Positions 41,434 through 51,672 of a stretch of DNA of 64,000 nt are shown one piece after another (the first letter of the stretch is position 1; each line of letters begins with the position of its first letter). Both the position numbers and the translations under genes were made by a program. The notes under the pieces are model-generated. The model ran no database searches, was not told the DNA's origin, and saw only the letters and a list, made by a program, of their open reading frames with translations. The stretch is from positions 620,001 through 684,000 of the forward strand of contig MU271151.1 of NCBI GenBank assembly GCA_021432605.1. Direction: 5' to 3'. The DNA is from Coniochaeta sp. PMI_546. Its lineage: Eukaryota; Ascomycota; Sordariomycetes; Coniochaetales; Coniochaetaceae.

Positions 41434-44400
41434 ATGGACAACGACGAGAATCAGAGACGATCCCCTCTGCGGTCTCCTTCGCGGTCTCCTTCACGGCCGC
41501 CAACTGCGATCGTCCGCAAGGCGTCTGGTAGCTTCGAGGACGGCGCAACATCTCCACTGAAGGAAAGCTTGGACGACCAGACGCACGCTCAACCGTTGGC
41601 CGACACCAAGAGCGCGAAGCTCAAACAAGAGAACATACCTCCTCTGCACCCTCCCGCCGCGAATGGCCCTGACAGCAGTTACTATGATGGTCAAAGCATA
41701 GATCCCGGGAAACACTCCGACTCCCAGGCCGAGCTAGCTGTGCGACAGCATCTGCAGGAGATCGAGTCTAGCTTCACCGCACCACTCAGCCCTATCCCTA
41801 CGTCTAACAATGGCGCCGACGACACGTTCCTTTTCGATTCTCCTTCCAAAAAGCCATCTATAACACTGTCGCAGAAGCCAACTCTGGCCGACCTCAGCGA
41901 GCACGAAGAGTCACACCAAGAAGATTCGCAAGCTCTGCCTGAACGAACTTCGACCCAACAATCGACCACAACCACCACCAACCAGGACGAATCCCACCCT
42001 TCAATAACTACAACCACTCACGACGAGACGAACGCGAGTAGTAACACGTCCGCTCTCGAGGCCTTCTCCTCCTCGCCGACCGCCGCTGCCGCTGCCCGCA
42101 CTATTTCTAGAACGGTGTCGGCAGCGAGCGCTGGCTCAGACCAAAATACGACGAAACAAGCTTCAGCCGAAGATGCTCAAGGCACCGAACCTTACCACGA
42201 CGAGTCATCCATTCCATCCGAACGCTTATCTGTGGCGTCGGAAACTCTAAGGCGCATGAGCTCCGACCAGAGCTTAAACAAGGGCAGCGCGGACGCGGGG
42301 AGCACACCTGGCTTCGCATTGCGGTATGGCAAGCGACCCAAGTATCTGCGCAGCAGAGGAACCAGCCAACGATCATCTGTCTCTTCGTTTACTACCGATA
42401 ATGAGAGTGATGTCACCGTTGGATTGGGTGCCGACTACGCCCTGCAATCCGGAGGCGCTCTCCCAGCCATGACCCTGTCTCGCAGCACGAGCAATATCCT
42501 GTCGCGGTCTATCAGTATGGGAAGCATGGCTAGTGGAATCGACGAACTGCACGACTCGACCTCAACCCCGCTGGGCTACAGAAATCTCGAAACATTGGAC
42601 GAGTCTCCGAGGAGGACCAACGACGTGCGTACTGATGAAGATCTACTGCAGACTCCCAAGGCGAAGCGCAACTCCACATCGCTGACTGCGCCCACCGACA
42701 CGGTCATTGCGCGCCATGTGCGGAACGTCCACGTCCCCGAGTCGCTCGCCAAAGAATACAGGTCGAAGAGCGGCCTCGCCACGCCACGAAAGCCCTCCGA
42801 ATTCGGCTCTGTGAGCGGTACAGGCACACATTCCAGCCGCCATGGGGGTAAGAACCTCACTCTCAAGGAGCAGAGCAGCACGATCGAGCGGCTGAGCAAG
42901 GAGAACTTCGACCTGAAGCTCAAGGTCATGTTCCTGAGCGACCGGCTCGACAAGCTCTCCGAAGAAGGTGTTAAGGAAATGATCTCGGAGAACGTCGAGC
43001 TGAAGACCGGGCTCGCCGTGCTGCAGAGGGACAACAAGGTCCTGCGGCGCAGGGTCAAGGAGCTGGAGAAGCAGCTCAAGGACGACGACGAGCGTCCCGG
43101 CACCGCTAAGAGTGGCGTGTCGGACGACGAGAGCGCCGCGTACGACCAAGAGGCCCAGGAGCGAGAGGAGGAGCTGGTCTACCTTCGGGAACGCATGGAG
43201 GAGTACGTCACAGAGGTTGAGAGGCTTCGGTCCGAGAACATGCAGAAGGAGGCGGAGAAACGTCGCATGGCCGAGGTGCTCAAGTCGCTGGGCGAGAGGA
43301 CTGGAGAGAACTTCGGGCGACAGGAGGAGGTCGACGTGTGGAGAGACCTGCATGAGCAAGAGGAGGCGAGGCGGTTACAGGCGGACGAAGAAAACAACCG
43401 TCTGAAGGAGGAGATCCGCCGCCTCAAACAGGAGAATACGACACTTGGCGGTGGTATGCACCACACTACGAACATCTACAACATCACGAAGAAGCCGGCC
43501 CACCGACCAGCATCACCTACACGGCCCGTCTCGTCGTTCTCCAACGAGATCGATGCAAACGGTGGTTCTATGAGCAATGCCAGCACACTCGTCGATGAAC
43601 TTCGCCAAGAAAATTCACACCTCCGTCACGAGAATGCCGAGCTAAGAAAGGAAGTTGGTGCGCAGGCATCGATGCTCACTTCTAGGAATAAAGAGAGAGA
43701 GCGGCTCACCCAAGAGATAGAAGACCTGAAGATGTCCCAGCGGCGTGGTGGACCGGCGCCTTCCACGGTCGATAGCATCCTCGAGCGATCAGCTTCCCGC
43801 GCGGGCGTCCACGAGAGGTCGCAGTCCCGCGCGAGCGGTGGTACCCGGATCACCGGTATGGTCCAGGACGATCCCGAACGGGAGGAGCTGGAGGAGCAGC
43901 TGGCCGAGCTGCGCGACAAGAACAACGAGCTCAAGCTGGAGAAGCAGGACCTCCAGCGGGAGCTCAAGGCGCTCGAAAAGCAAATCGAGACTGCGGCGGC
44001 GGCCAAGCAGGAGGCCGAGGAGCTGATTGACGCGCTGCAGGAGGACTTGCAGGTTGCCCATAACGATGTCATGACGTTCCAGGCCGAGCGTGACGAGGCC
44101 TTGCAGGATTACCAGACGCTCGATGCTGCACACCAAGAGCTGATGGCTGCATTCGAGGATCTACGGCAGGAGGCTCAGGAGGACATCTACAACCTCGAGG
44201 ACGGGAACGATCAGCGCGATGCGGAGATACAGCGCCTCCAGCTCGACCTCAACGACCGGACCGAGAACTTCAAAGCCCTGCAAGAGGAAATGCGCAAGAT
44301 GAGCGAGGCGCTGGTGCAGATCGAGGACGAGCAGGATAACAAGCTCAGGCAGATCCAGCAACTCGAGCAGGACCTGGCAGATGCCAACAAGGAGCTCGAG

Positions 44401-46086
44401 GAGCTCGAGGCGAAACTGCTCGAGGCGAACGACAAGAATAACCGCCTTCAGGTCCAGCAGGAGTCGAGCCAGGGGGAGATTGCCTTCCTGCGAGAAGAAC
44501 AGGAGAGCGACAAGATCCGCATCGGAGACTTGGAGGCAGCCATTGCCAACGCCGAGCAGACCATCCGCGAGGAGAAGGACCGCGTCCGGGAGCTCGACCA
44601 GCGGCTTGCTACGGAGAGGCGGCAGCGCGAGATCGTGGCCAACCGCGAGAAGGAAGAGGTGCAGCAGTTCGTCAACGAGCTCAACCGCGAGATGTCTGCC
44701 GCGAAGGACGAGGCTAAGCGCCTGCGGAAGAACCTCACCAGCCGGGAAGTCGAGGCCGCGGAGTGGAAGGAGAGGCTGCAGGAGCTGGAGAACAACCTGC
44801 GCGAGGCTCTCGGTGACCTGAACGGCACGAGGTCCAGCATCCTCAAGTCCATCGCCAAGCTCCAGCAAGAGCTGGACAACACGACCCGCGAGCTCGACTC
44901 GACCAAGTCGTCCCTCGTGGAGAAGGAGCGCATCATCAAGCAGCGCGACGCCCTCCTCGAGTCCCACAGCCTGGAGTCTAGGAAACTGGCCGAGCAGCTC
45001 GAGAAGGAACGCCAGGCGCACCGCAACACCAAGCACCAGTACGAGACCTTCCAGAAGACGCACCAGCACGTCACCCGGACCGTCACGTCGCAGGACTCGC
45101 GCATCATCGAGCTCGAGAACGCCAAGGCGCAGGACAAGCGGCGCATCTTCCAGCTCGAAGCCAGCCTCAAGGAGCAGCTCACGGAGCGCAACAACCTCCT
45201 CCTGCAGCTGTGGACGCGCCTCTCGTCCCTGTGCGGCACCGACTGGGCCCACGACAACAGCCTCATCAACGGCCGCGCCCTGCCGTCCCTCGAGACCGTC
45301 ACCACCATGCTGCCGGGCTTCAGCAAGAACCTCCTCGCGGCCGTCAAGACGATCGAGAGGATGATGTCGGGCTTCCAGGGCAAGATCAAGGACGTCGAGC
45401 AGAACCTCTGGCGCGAGTACCAGACTCTCGAGAGCCACCTCGAGGAACGCACCAAGCGGCTCAGCCGGCTCGAGACCGTGGTCCGCAACGGGGTCGCGAC
45501 GGGCGCGCTGGGGGCGGGCGCGGGCGAGGCGGCGGCGCGCATGGCGAGGCTGGAGGAGGCCTACCGCCAGCTCAAGGTGGAGAACCACACCCTCCGGTCG
45601 GCCGCCGATGCACGGGCCCGGACCGCGTATGCGGCCACGGGGGATCCGAACGGGGACATGGATGCTGTCGGGGGAGGGGGCAGTCCGTCGCCTTCCGTCC
45701 CCACGGGTCCGCGGGATAAGTCTCGGGCTTCGGCCACCTCTCGCATCCCCAACCCGTCGCGCACGTCTTCCTCCCGCGGGGGAGGCGGCCTGGCACCGTC
45801 CCGCCCCACCACGTCTCGGGCGCCGCCGTCGAGCCACGGGCACGGCCTGGCGGCCGAGGACATGGCGCTCGCGGAGCCGGTGGAGGAGGGCCAGACGCAG
45901 CAGAACCCCGGGGTGGACAACAAGTGGATGCTGAGGCTGAGGGACCTGGAGTACAAGATGAAGGCGGAGAGGGAGGGGAGGGTGATGGACCGGGGCGACG
46001 CGGCGAGGAGGCTGAAGGGGTACGAGGAGGAGAATGCTAGGTTGCGGGAGGCGCTGGAGAGGGAGAGGAAACGGGCTGGTCGGTAG
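41434..46086 (+). CDS. apsB: Spindle-pole/septal MTOC protein ApsB (Mto1 family, 1550 aa)
   Basis: This long intronless gene starts at ATG 41434. Residues 1-470 are Ser/Thr/Pro-rich and disordered, with repeated RSPSRSP units (residues 10-25). Centrosomin motif 1 (Cnn_1N, PF07989) lies at about 475-545: TLKEQSSTIERLSKENFDLK, then LKVMFLSDRLDKLSEEGVKE. Long heptad coiled coils fill 500-1400. The C-terminus has the Mto2-binding-type motif: WMLRLRDLEYKMKAEREGR near residue 1495, then GYEEENARLREALERERKR. Cnn_1N recruits gamma-tubulin complexes; ApsB organises cytoplasmic microtubules at spindle pole bodies and septa, and its loss upsets nuclear positioning and conidiation in Aspergillus. The frame stays open for 87 codons past the TAG at 46084. 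Confidence 0.9.
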   Translation: MDNDENQRRSPLRSPSRSPSRPPTAIVRKASGSFEDGATSPLKESLDDQTHAQPLADTKSAKLKQENIPPLHPPAANGPDSSYYDGQSIDPGKHSDSQAELAVRQHLQEIESSFTAPLSPIPTSNNGADDTFLFDSPSKKPSITLSQKPTLADLSEHEESHQEDSQALPERTSTQQSTTTTTNQDESHPSITTTTHDETNASSNTSALEAFSSSPTAAAAARTISRTVSAASAGSDQNTTKQASAEDAQGTEPYHDESSIPSERLSVASETLRRMSSDQSLNKGSADAGSTPGFALRYGKRPKYLRSRGTSQRSSVSSFTTDNESDVTVGLGADYALQSGGALPAMTLSRSTSNILSRSISMGSMASGIDELHDSTSTPLGYRNLETLDESPRRTNDVRTDEDLLQTPKAKRNSTSLTAPTDTVIARHVRNVHVPESLAKEYRSKSGLATPRKPSEFGSVSGTGTHSSRHGGKNLTLKEQSSTIERLSKENFDLKLKVMFLSDRLDKLSEEGVKEMISENVELKTGLAVLQRDNKVLRRRVKELEKQLKDDDERPGTAKSGVSDDESAAYDQEAQEREEELVYLRERMEEYVTEVERLRSENMQKEAEKRRMAEVLKSLGERTGENFGRQEEVDVWRDLHEQEEARRLQADEENNRLKEEIRRLKQENTTLGGGMHHTTNIYNITKKPAHRPASPTRPVSSFSNEIDANGGSMSNASTLVDELRQENSHLRHENAELRKEVGAQASMLTSRNKERERLTQEIEDLKMSQRRGGPAPSTVDSILERSASRAGVHERSQSRASGGTRITGMVQDDPEREELEEQLAELRDKNNELKLEKQDLQRELKALEKQIETAAAAKQEAEELIDALQEDLQVAHNDVMTFQAERDEALQDYQTLDAAHQELMAAFEDLRQEAQEDIYNLEDGNDQRDAEIQRLQLDLNDRTENFKALQEEMRKMSEALVQIEDEQDNKLRQIQQLEQDLADANKELEELEAKLLEANDKNNRLQVQQESSQGEIAFLREEQESDKIRIGDLEAAIANAEQTIREEKDRVRELDQRLATERRQREIVANREKEEVQQFVNELNREMSAAKDEAKRLRKNLTSREVEAAEWKERLQELENNLREALGDLNGTRSSILKSIAKLQQELDNTTRELDSTKSSLVEKERIIKQRDALLESHSLESRKLAEQLEKERQAHRNTKHQYETFQKTHQHVTRTVTSQDSRIIELENAKAQDKRRIFQLEASLKEQLTERNNLLLQLWTRLSSLCGTDWAHDNSLINGRALPSLETVTTMLPGFSKNLLAAVKTIERMMSGFQGKIKDVEQNLWREYQTLESHLEERTKRLSRLETVVRNGVATGALGAGAGEAAARMARLEEAYRQLKVENHTLRSAADARARTAYAATGDPNGDMDAVGGGGSPSPSVPTGPRDKSRASATSRIPNPSRTSSSRGGGGLAPSRPTTSRAPPSSHGHGLAAEDMALAEPVEEGQTQQNPGVDNKWMLRLRDLEYKMKAEREGRVMDRGDAARRLKGYEEENARLREALERERKRAGR

Positions 46087-46350
46087 GGACGGCAGCTGCG
46101 GACTTCTGAGGGGGGTGGTGGTGGTGGGGAGGGGAGGGCGGTTGGGGGGGACGCAGCTGATTCACGGCGGGAGGGGGAGGGGGAGGAGAAGAGGCAGGAG
46201 GGTGGGGAGGAGAGGAAACAGGAGGGTGCGGCGGAGAGAAAGGAAGAGACGAGTAAGGCGGACGAAGAGAAGGATGAGAGTGGTAGCACCGGGTCGGCGG
46301 AGAGCGTCGGGACACAGCTGGCGAGGAAGATGGAGGAGCTGACTTTATGA
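46087..46350 (+). other. Open in-frame extension after the apsB stop
   Basis: Reading on in the apsB frame from 46087 gives 87 codons before TGA at 46348-46350. The translation is Gly-rich, then strongly Glu/Lys/Arg-rich (EGEEKRQEGGEERKQEG), and ends TQLARKMEELTL, in keeping with a coiled-coil tail. It has no early ATG. The coding strand is purine-rich and poor in T, which by itself favours open frames, and another frame is also open here. Possibilities are an unrecognised intron removing the TAG, stop read-through, a recent nonsense change or a sequencing error. Confidence 0.4.
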
Positions 46351-46804
46351 GTGCGAGTGCGAGTGCTGGGATCGAAACCGAGTGTATGTTACGGCTGTAC
46401 GAGTTTGCTCTGTCTGCATTGCTTGCGTGGTTGCTGGCGTCATATGGTGATGCGAGGCGTGTTTTTCCCCTCCTGTATATCCTACGGTAACTGGCTACTC
46501 ATTGTTGGTCCTGGCTTGCACTTGCTATGGCGCGATATGGAATGCTTTTCTCTGCTGCTATGTATGGATTAGATGAGGTTCCTCGTGCATTACATACGGA
46601 TTTATATCCCGGTATCCTTGCGAAGCGTGGCAACTGCATGTCATCCCCCTTCGCTCACACACTTCGTGGTACTGCCCCTAGTTCCTAGCGGCGGCAGCTA
46701 TCCTTCAAGCTTCAGCACCATCGAGCTCACCCTTTCTGACCAGTCATACCCCGGACAGAGACCTCACTATTATCATGAAAATAACACTATTTCACAGCAG
46801 ACCA
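46351..46804. other. Convergent intergenic stretch
   Basis: These 454 nt carry the 3' regions of apsB and the DUF2235 gene. No further gene is seen. Confidence 0.5.
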
Positions 46805-49265
46805 TCACTTCCCCCCATCCCCATCCTCCCCCTCAACAACACTCCTCCTCATCCAAACCTCCCCAATCACATCCCCCTCCTCAGCCACACAAACCCAATC
46901 CCCAATCCCATACTCCGCCGGCGCAACCCTACATCCCCTCCCCCCACCACCAACAATCAGGTTCCCGGGCCTGTAGCTCTCGTCCTCCCTCATCCGCCGG
47001 ATGACGCTGCCGTGCACCCTCGCGTCGCGCGGGATGTCGCGCACCTCGCCGCACGGCAGGGGCCAGCGGATGGGCGCCCACGACCCGTCGGAACGCAGGT
47101 CCATGCGGCGGAAGGGGAGGTACTCCATTATCTTCCACGCCAGCACGGAGGTCTTGGAGAGGCCGCCGTTGAAGGACAGGGAGTCGTGGATCTGCGCCGT
47201 GTGGGCTCTGTGCATCAGGCTGTGGAAGTGGTTGTGGGGACGCTGTTTCTGTGACGGACTACTGGTGGTTGTGGTCATGTCTGGGTGTGATTGGGCGGCG
47301 ACGTCGTCTGGTGATGTGTCGTGGGGTGTGTTTCTGTGAGCCTGGTCGGCATCATTGCCATGTTCGAACACGGACTTGTCCAGCATTGTAGGCGAGCTTC
47401 CCGACGGGCTGCGTATCATGATGTCCGGGACCGCAACAGGCTGCTTCGGGCTCTGTCCGAGCGCTTCCCTATCCGACGCGCCGGGCATCGATCTCTCGTT
47501 CTCGGCATCTTCGTACTCGTCCTCCAGCTCCTCCTCGCAGTCGGCACAGCCCATGGCCATGACCTTGTCCATGTCGAAGCTCAGCCCGGCACGCATCGCC
47601 TCCCTAACCATCCAGGCGAGGGGCACGTGGCTGGCACTCTTGCCGTCGGGAGGGACATCCCAGCCGCCTCCCACATCACCGTGTCCGCCGGAAAACCAGA
47701 CCTCCTCGATGTCCTGGTCGTCCTCGTCGGAGCACTGGCTCTCGGCGTAGTTCGTCGGCGGTCCGGCGTGCGACGTCGTCTCCGAGGCGCCGTCGTCGGC
47801 CGCACGTCTCGCGGCTGCTGCGGCGCGGGAGCGCGACCGCTCGGCTCTCGTCGACCGAGACTGGGCGCGGTACCGGACTGGCTCGTCGTCATCGTCGTTT
47901 CCGAGGCCGGGTACGGTCAGGTTGCGGTTGCGATTGCGATTGCGGCCGCGCTGACCTGCCGCTTTTTCACTGCCGACCTCCCCGCCGTTGTCGGCGGAGG
48001 ACTTACTGCGGTACTTATCGTGCGCCTCGTGCATCTTCTGCCGCGCCTGGTCACGGAGCGGTGCATGGTGCTTCTTCCCCCCGTTGCTCTGGTAGATCAG
48101 ATCCTGCCGGAACTTGGCGCGGCGCTCGTCGATACTGACGGCGTGCCGGATGACCTTTGCAGAGCTGCGCGCCGTGTACGGGAACTTGGACCGCTCCATC
48201 CAGGCAGCCTCAAACCGCGGCACGGAGTTGACCGTGTCGAACAAGCCGAGGAAGCGGATCCGGCGCACGGGGCGGGAGAAGGTCTCGCGGAAGCCCTTGA
48301 GGAACCTGTACATGGCGTGGCGCTTCTCGACGCCCTCGGGCGAGCCGTCGGTCCGCCGGCACTGCCACTGGCTGAAGGCCTTCCAGGCGAAGGAGACCAT
48401 CTCCTCGTTGCCGTGGGACAGCAGGCCGACGTAGTCGAGCATCTCGGCCAGGAAGCGGGCGATGTACGCGCCCCGGGAGAAGCCGAAGAGGTACAGCTCG
48501 TCGCCCATGCTGTAGAAGCGCATCAGGAAGCGGTAGCCGCCGACGACGTGCTGGTCGAAGGAGGAGCCCACCATGCTGTCCTTGGTCTTTGCGTACCAGG
48601 AGCTGAGCCGTTGCCGCATGCTCTTGCCTCCGAGCCGGTTGGAGACCACATATGTGCCGATTCCGCTGATGAGAGATCAGTGTAAGTGTTTGGTTCTTAC
48701 CGTAAGTGTCTCGACTAATGGTTGCACATGTACGCGGTGTTCTCACTTACGGCTGGTAGTAGTGGTCTGGTTCAGTTTCGGTCAGCGAAAGTCCGTAACT
48801 GGCCGGGGTTGTACGGGGGTACTTACACTGGTCGTCGGCTGTTCTGTCGAGCATTCTGTATATCTTGAGGATGGAACTGTCCGAATCGTCCCCTCTAAAC
48901 TTGTTCCCGGTGCCATCGAAGCACAGGACCAGCTTCCGAGGCTTCCGCTTCGGCCCATACGCCATCACGGGGTCGGCCATCGGAGTCACAGGTTGCGTGG
49001 GAACATGAGCAGTGAAGTAGTCGCTCACAGATTCGTTGCTTGGGCCGACGGGAGCGTGGGAATGCTCTGGTGTCGACGGCGCCAAATAGTCTTTATTCAT
49101 CATAGGAGATCGGGACGGTTCACACATCCGCCTACAAGGCTGTGGTACGAGGGGAATGGGACGGAGGGTGATGCGGGTGCACGAAGGACCATTGGAGATG
49201 GGTTCCACGACGGCAGGACAACACTCTGCGGGTGCTTCTTTAGTATCCTCTAGTCGCTTGATCAT
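46805..49265 (-). CDS. DUF2235 (Tle1-like) alpha/beta hydrolase (771 aa, 3 exons)
   Basis: Exons 49265-48827, 48766-48751 and 48665-46805 join to 2316 nt. DUF2235 (PF09994) is shown by LVLCFDGTGNKFRGD at residue 112, PGIGTYV at 152, the nucleophile elbow LFGFSRGAYIARFLAEM with Ser215, and VWFSGGHGDVGGGW, which should carry the acid/His part of the triad. Exon 2 is a 16-nt microexon coding the YHYYQP just before GIGTYV; without it the conserved block is broken. Residues 350-450 are a basic, Ser/Arg-rich disordered insert. Bacterial Tle1 members are phospholipases; fungal ones are uncharacterised cytosolic hydrolases. The first ATG (49265) is used, but a later start, such as MCEPSRSP at 49127, is possible. 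Confidence 0.85.
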
Positions 49266-51672
49266 GGAGAACTGCCACGAATGGTCTCGTGGAAGGCTGG
49301 AAGTCCCCCTCCATCTTTCTGTCTTTCAAATCAAAAGGCGTTACCACTACATTCTCAGAACAACGGCAGCAAGATTGCATCATGGATGCCGGATTGCAGC
49401 CGCCATTTGCTGGTTCACTCAGCCCCCAGAACGTACCCCATACCGCAATGAGCAGCTGAAAAGCAAAGAGTGTTGATCAGTGCCGTGTGCGGAGATGCTG
49501 TCTCGGCCAAAAAGAGATCGCTGCATCGGTCTCGGTCGGACCTGTGAAACCACGGGCTGGAGGCAGCGCCATTTCATGCAGGCTACTCGGAAGACACCCA
49601 TCCACCAAGACTCAGAGCACCCGGAATACGTGTAGGAGCGACATGAGGTTGATGAGATGTTCACATCCCACAAGCGCACTTCCTCAGCGACCAAGCGACC
49701 CTGCGGAGGATAGAAGAGGGTTTTGCAGCCCTTGGACAGCCATGGTGTCATTGCCAGACATGATGAATCTGCTCAAGAGTTCCCGGAACCACGGATGTAG
49801 CCACTTACACACAATGGCAGGCCAAACTAGTGGAAGAGTGATCGGCAAAGGGCATGAAGGTCGGCGATTGCAGGTGAACTGGCCTATCACGTCCTAGCCA
49901 ACAAGGACAAGATCTGCTCCAGGCTATTCTGGACGTGACTGGGCGGTGTACCGCTTCTTGCACTGTGTAGAGCAACCCGAGTTGTCGATGAGCAGAGGGA
50001 AGAGAGGATGTACTGAAGTTGGGTAGTGACATCTTCTTTCCATTGGCTGTCAATGTCCGAAGGGGAAGCACAATGCAGATTCGGATCGCCCCTAGTAGGA
50101 CTCTAAATCCACGGCCCGCTCTCTCTCATAGGGCACGACAGGGGTCTGTGACTCTGCTTACCCCACTCCCAAATGGCGATCATCACGTCGTCGAGGTTCG
50201 CGTGAAGTTCAACTTCATCTCACCCGTCTTACCTCTTTCTGTCACTATTGTCTAACCTCTTACCCGTGAAGCACTGCACATGTACGATAACCACTGGCCT
50301 GCCCTTCGCTAACAAGCTTTCCACAGCGTATCTTCTGGCTACTGACGGCCCTTGCAAATATGCTGTACAACATTGGTGGCATTGCCGGTTACTAGGACCT
50401 GGACAGCAACAACCAAACTGCCGAATCAGATCTTGCCAGGTGGGTTTGTATCTCAACTGGTGGCTGTCATGGCAGAGCTGAACAATTGTCCCTGCCGCAT
50501 TTTCCGCCCTAGCGTGCAGATCATCTGCATGCCCACTGGGCCGGTGCCCGTCTAGACTGCTCTCTTGCCTTATTCGGCGGCCACAGATGCGGAGATATTT
50601 GCTGATATGGAGCGGGAGAGCTCCTCTGTTGGGATCGATCTTGAATGTGCAGATCAATGGCGTCCTAATGGCAGGAATGATCAACACAATATAGTACGCT
50701 GAATACCTATGCCTGATCGACGCGATCGGCCACACGCTTGCCAGCCAAACCCAACTCAAAGGTTAGAATGGTTATGTTGAGCTAGGATGACTTGGAGTGA
50801 TATCAGCATGAAGATAGCTGCGCCAACAGATCGTAGCTTGTGGGTGATGGATCGACCTGACCGATCATAAATTAGGAGATCTTCATTTCCTCATTGGGTA
50901 GACAGGCTGGGACGGGGTAGGTTGAACCTACACAAGCCGACCTCCTGTGGACCCTGGCGGACGCTACGATAAAACATGCATGGTGATAGCGTCGTTCAGG
51001 TACGCCACCACGGTCCATCATTGGCCGTTACGGCTTCACGACCGCAAAGCTGTGCGTGCATGTCAATCATTGAGTTATTGACAATCCACGGCTCACCAAG
51101 TGGCCCAGTTTGTTACCTCTTTCGAGGGAACGCTGCTGACAGTTTGATTGGAAGTTGGCTTCCGTCCTACAAGCCATTGTCTTGGACGTGACACTCCACC
51201 TCTGGGGGACCTTTGGCGCTGAGCAGTACCTGTGAATAGCTGTGAAGGCCATGTAGTATCTAGACCATGGACACGTCTCTGAGTTGCACACAGTGTTAAA
51301 TGATCGTTCTTGGCTGGGACAACTCTATTGGTCTGGTCGTGTCAGATCTATCCTGGGGTAGGTATGACCCTGGCCTTGACGGGTATTATCTATTGTGGAT
51401 TCGCTGATCTTCTCATACCTTTATCCTGTTCACACCTCTTGCCAACAACTTACTCTGTCAATACCTTTCTCGTTTTGCAAATATACACCCGGGTCATCGT
51501 CTGAGTAGGACCACAGGAACATAGGAGGGCTTACGGTCCGGAGAGTCGGCAGTGAGTGCTGAGAATAAACATTCGATCCATATACGCCTCAGATCTTGGA
51601 GATACACATCGCGTCCCCTCTTGACCTAAACTTACCTCTTGGACGGTGCTTTCCTATTAACTCACCTTCGCA
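49266..51672. other. 2.4-kb gene-poor stretch
   Basis: Several open frames of 60-176 codons occur on both strands (for example minus 50229-50759), but none has a domain, a splice-consistent partner or protein-like composition. The last few hundred nt are the likely promoter and leader of the oxygenase gene at 51673. Confidence 0.45.

Noticed and set aside
44161-45843. 560-codon open frame antisense to apsB
   Set aside because: It is Leu/Val/Arg-rich and mirrors the coiled-coil codons (GAG/CTC) of apsB; it has no domain, and apsB on the other strand is certain.
50229-50759. 176-codon minus-strand frame in the gene-poor stretch before the oxygenase
   Set aside because: It has no domain, no splice-consistent extension and a random-looking Cys/His-rich composition.
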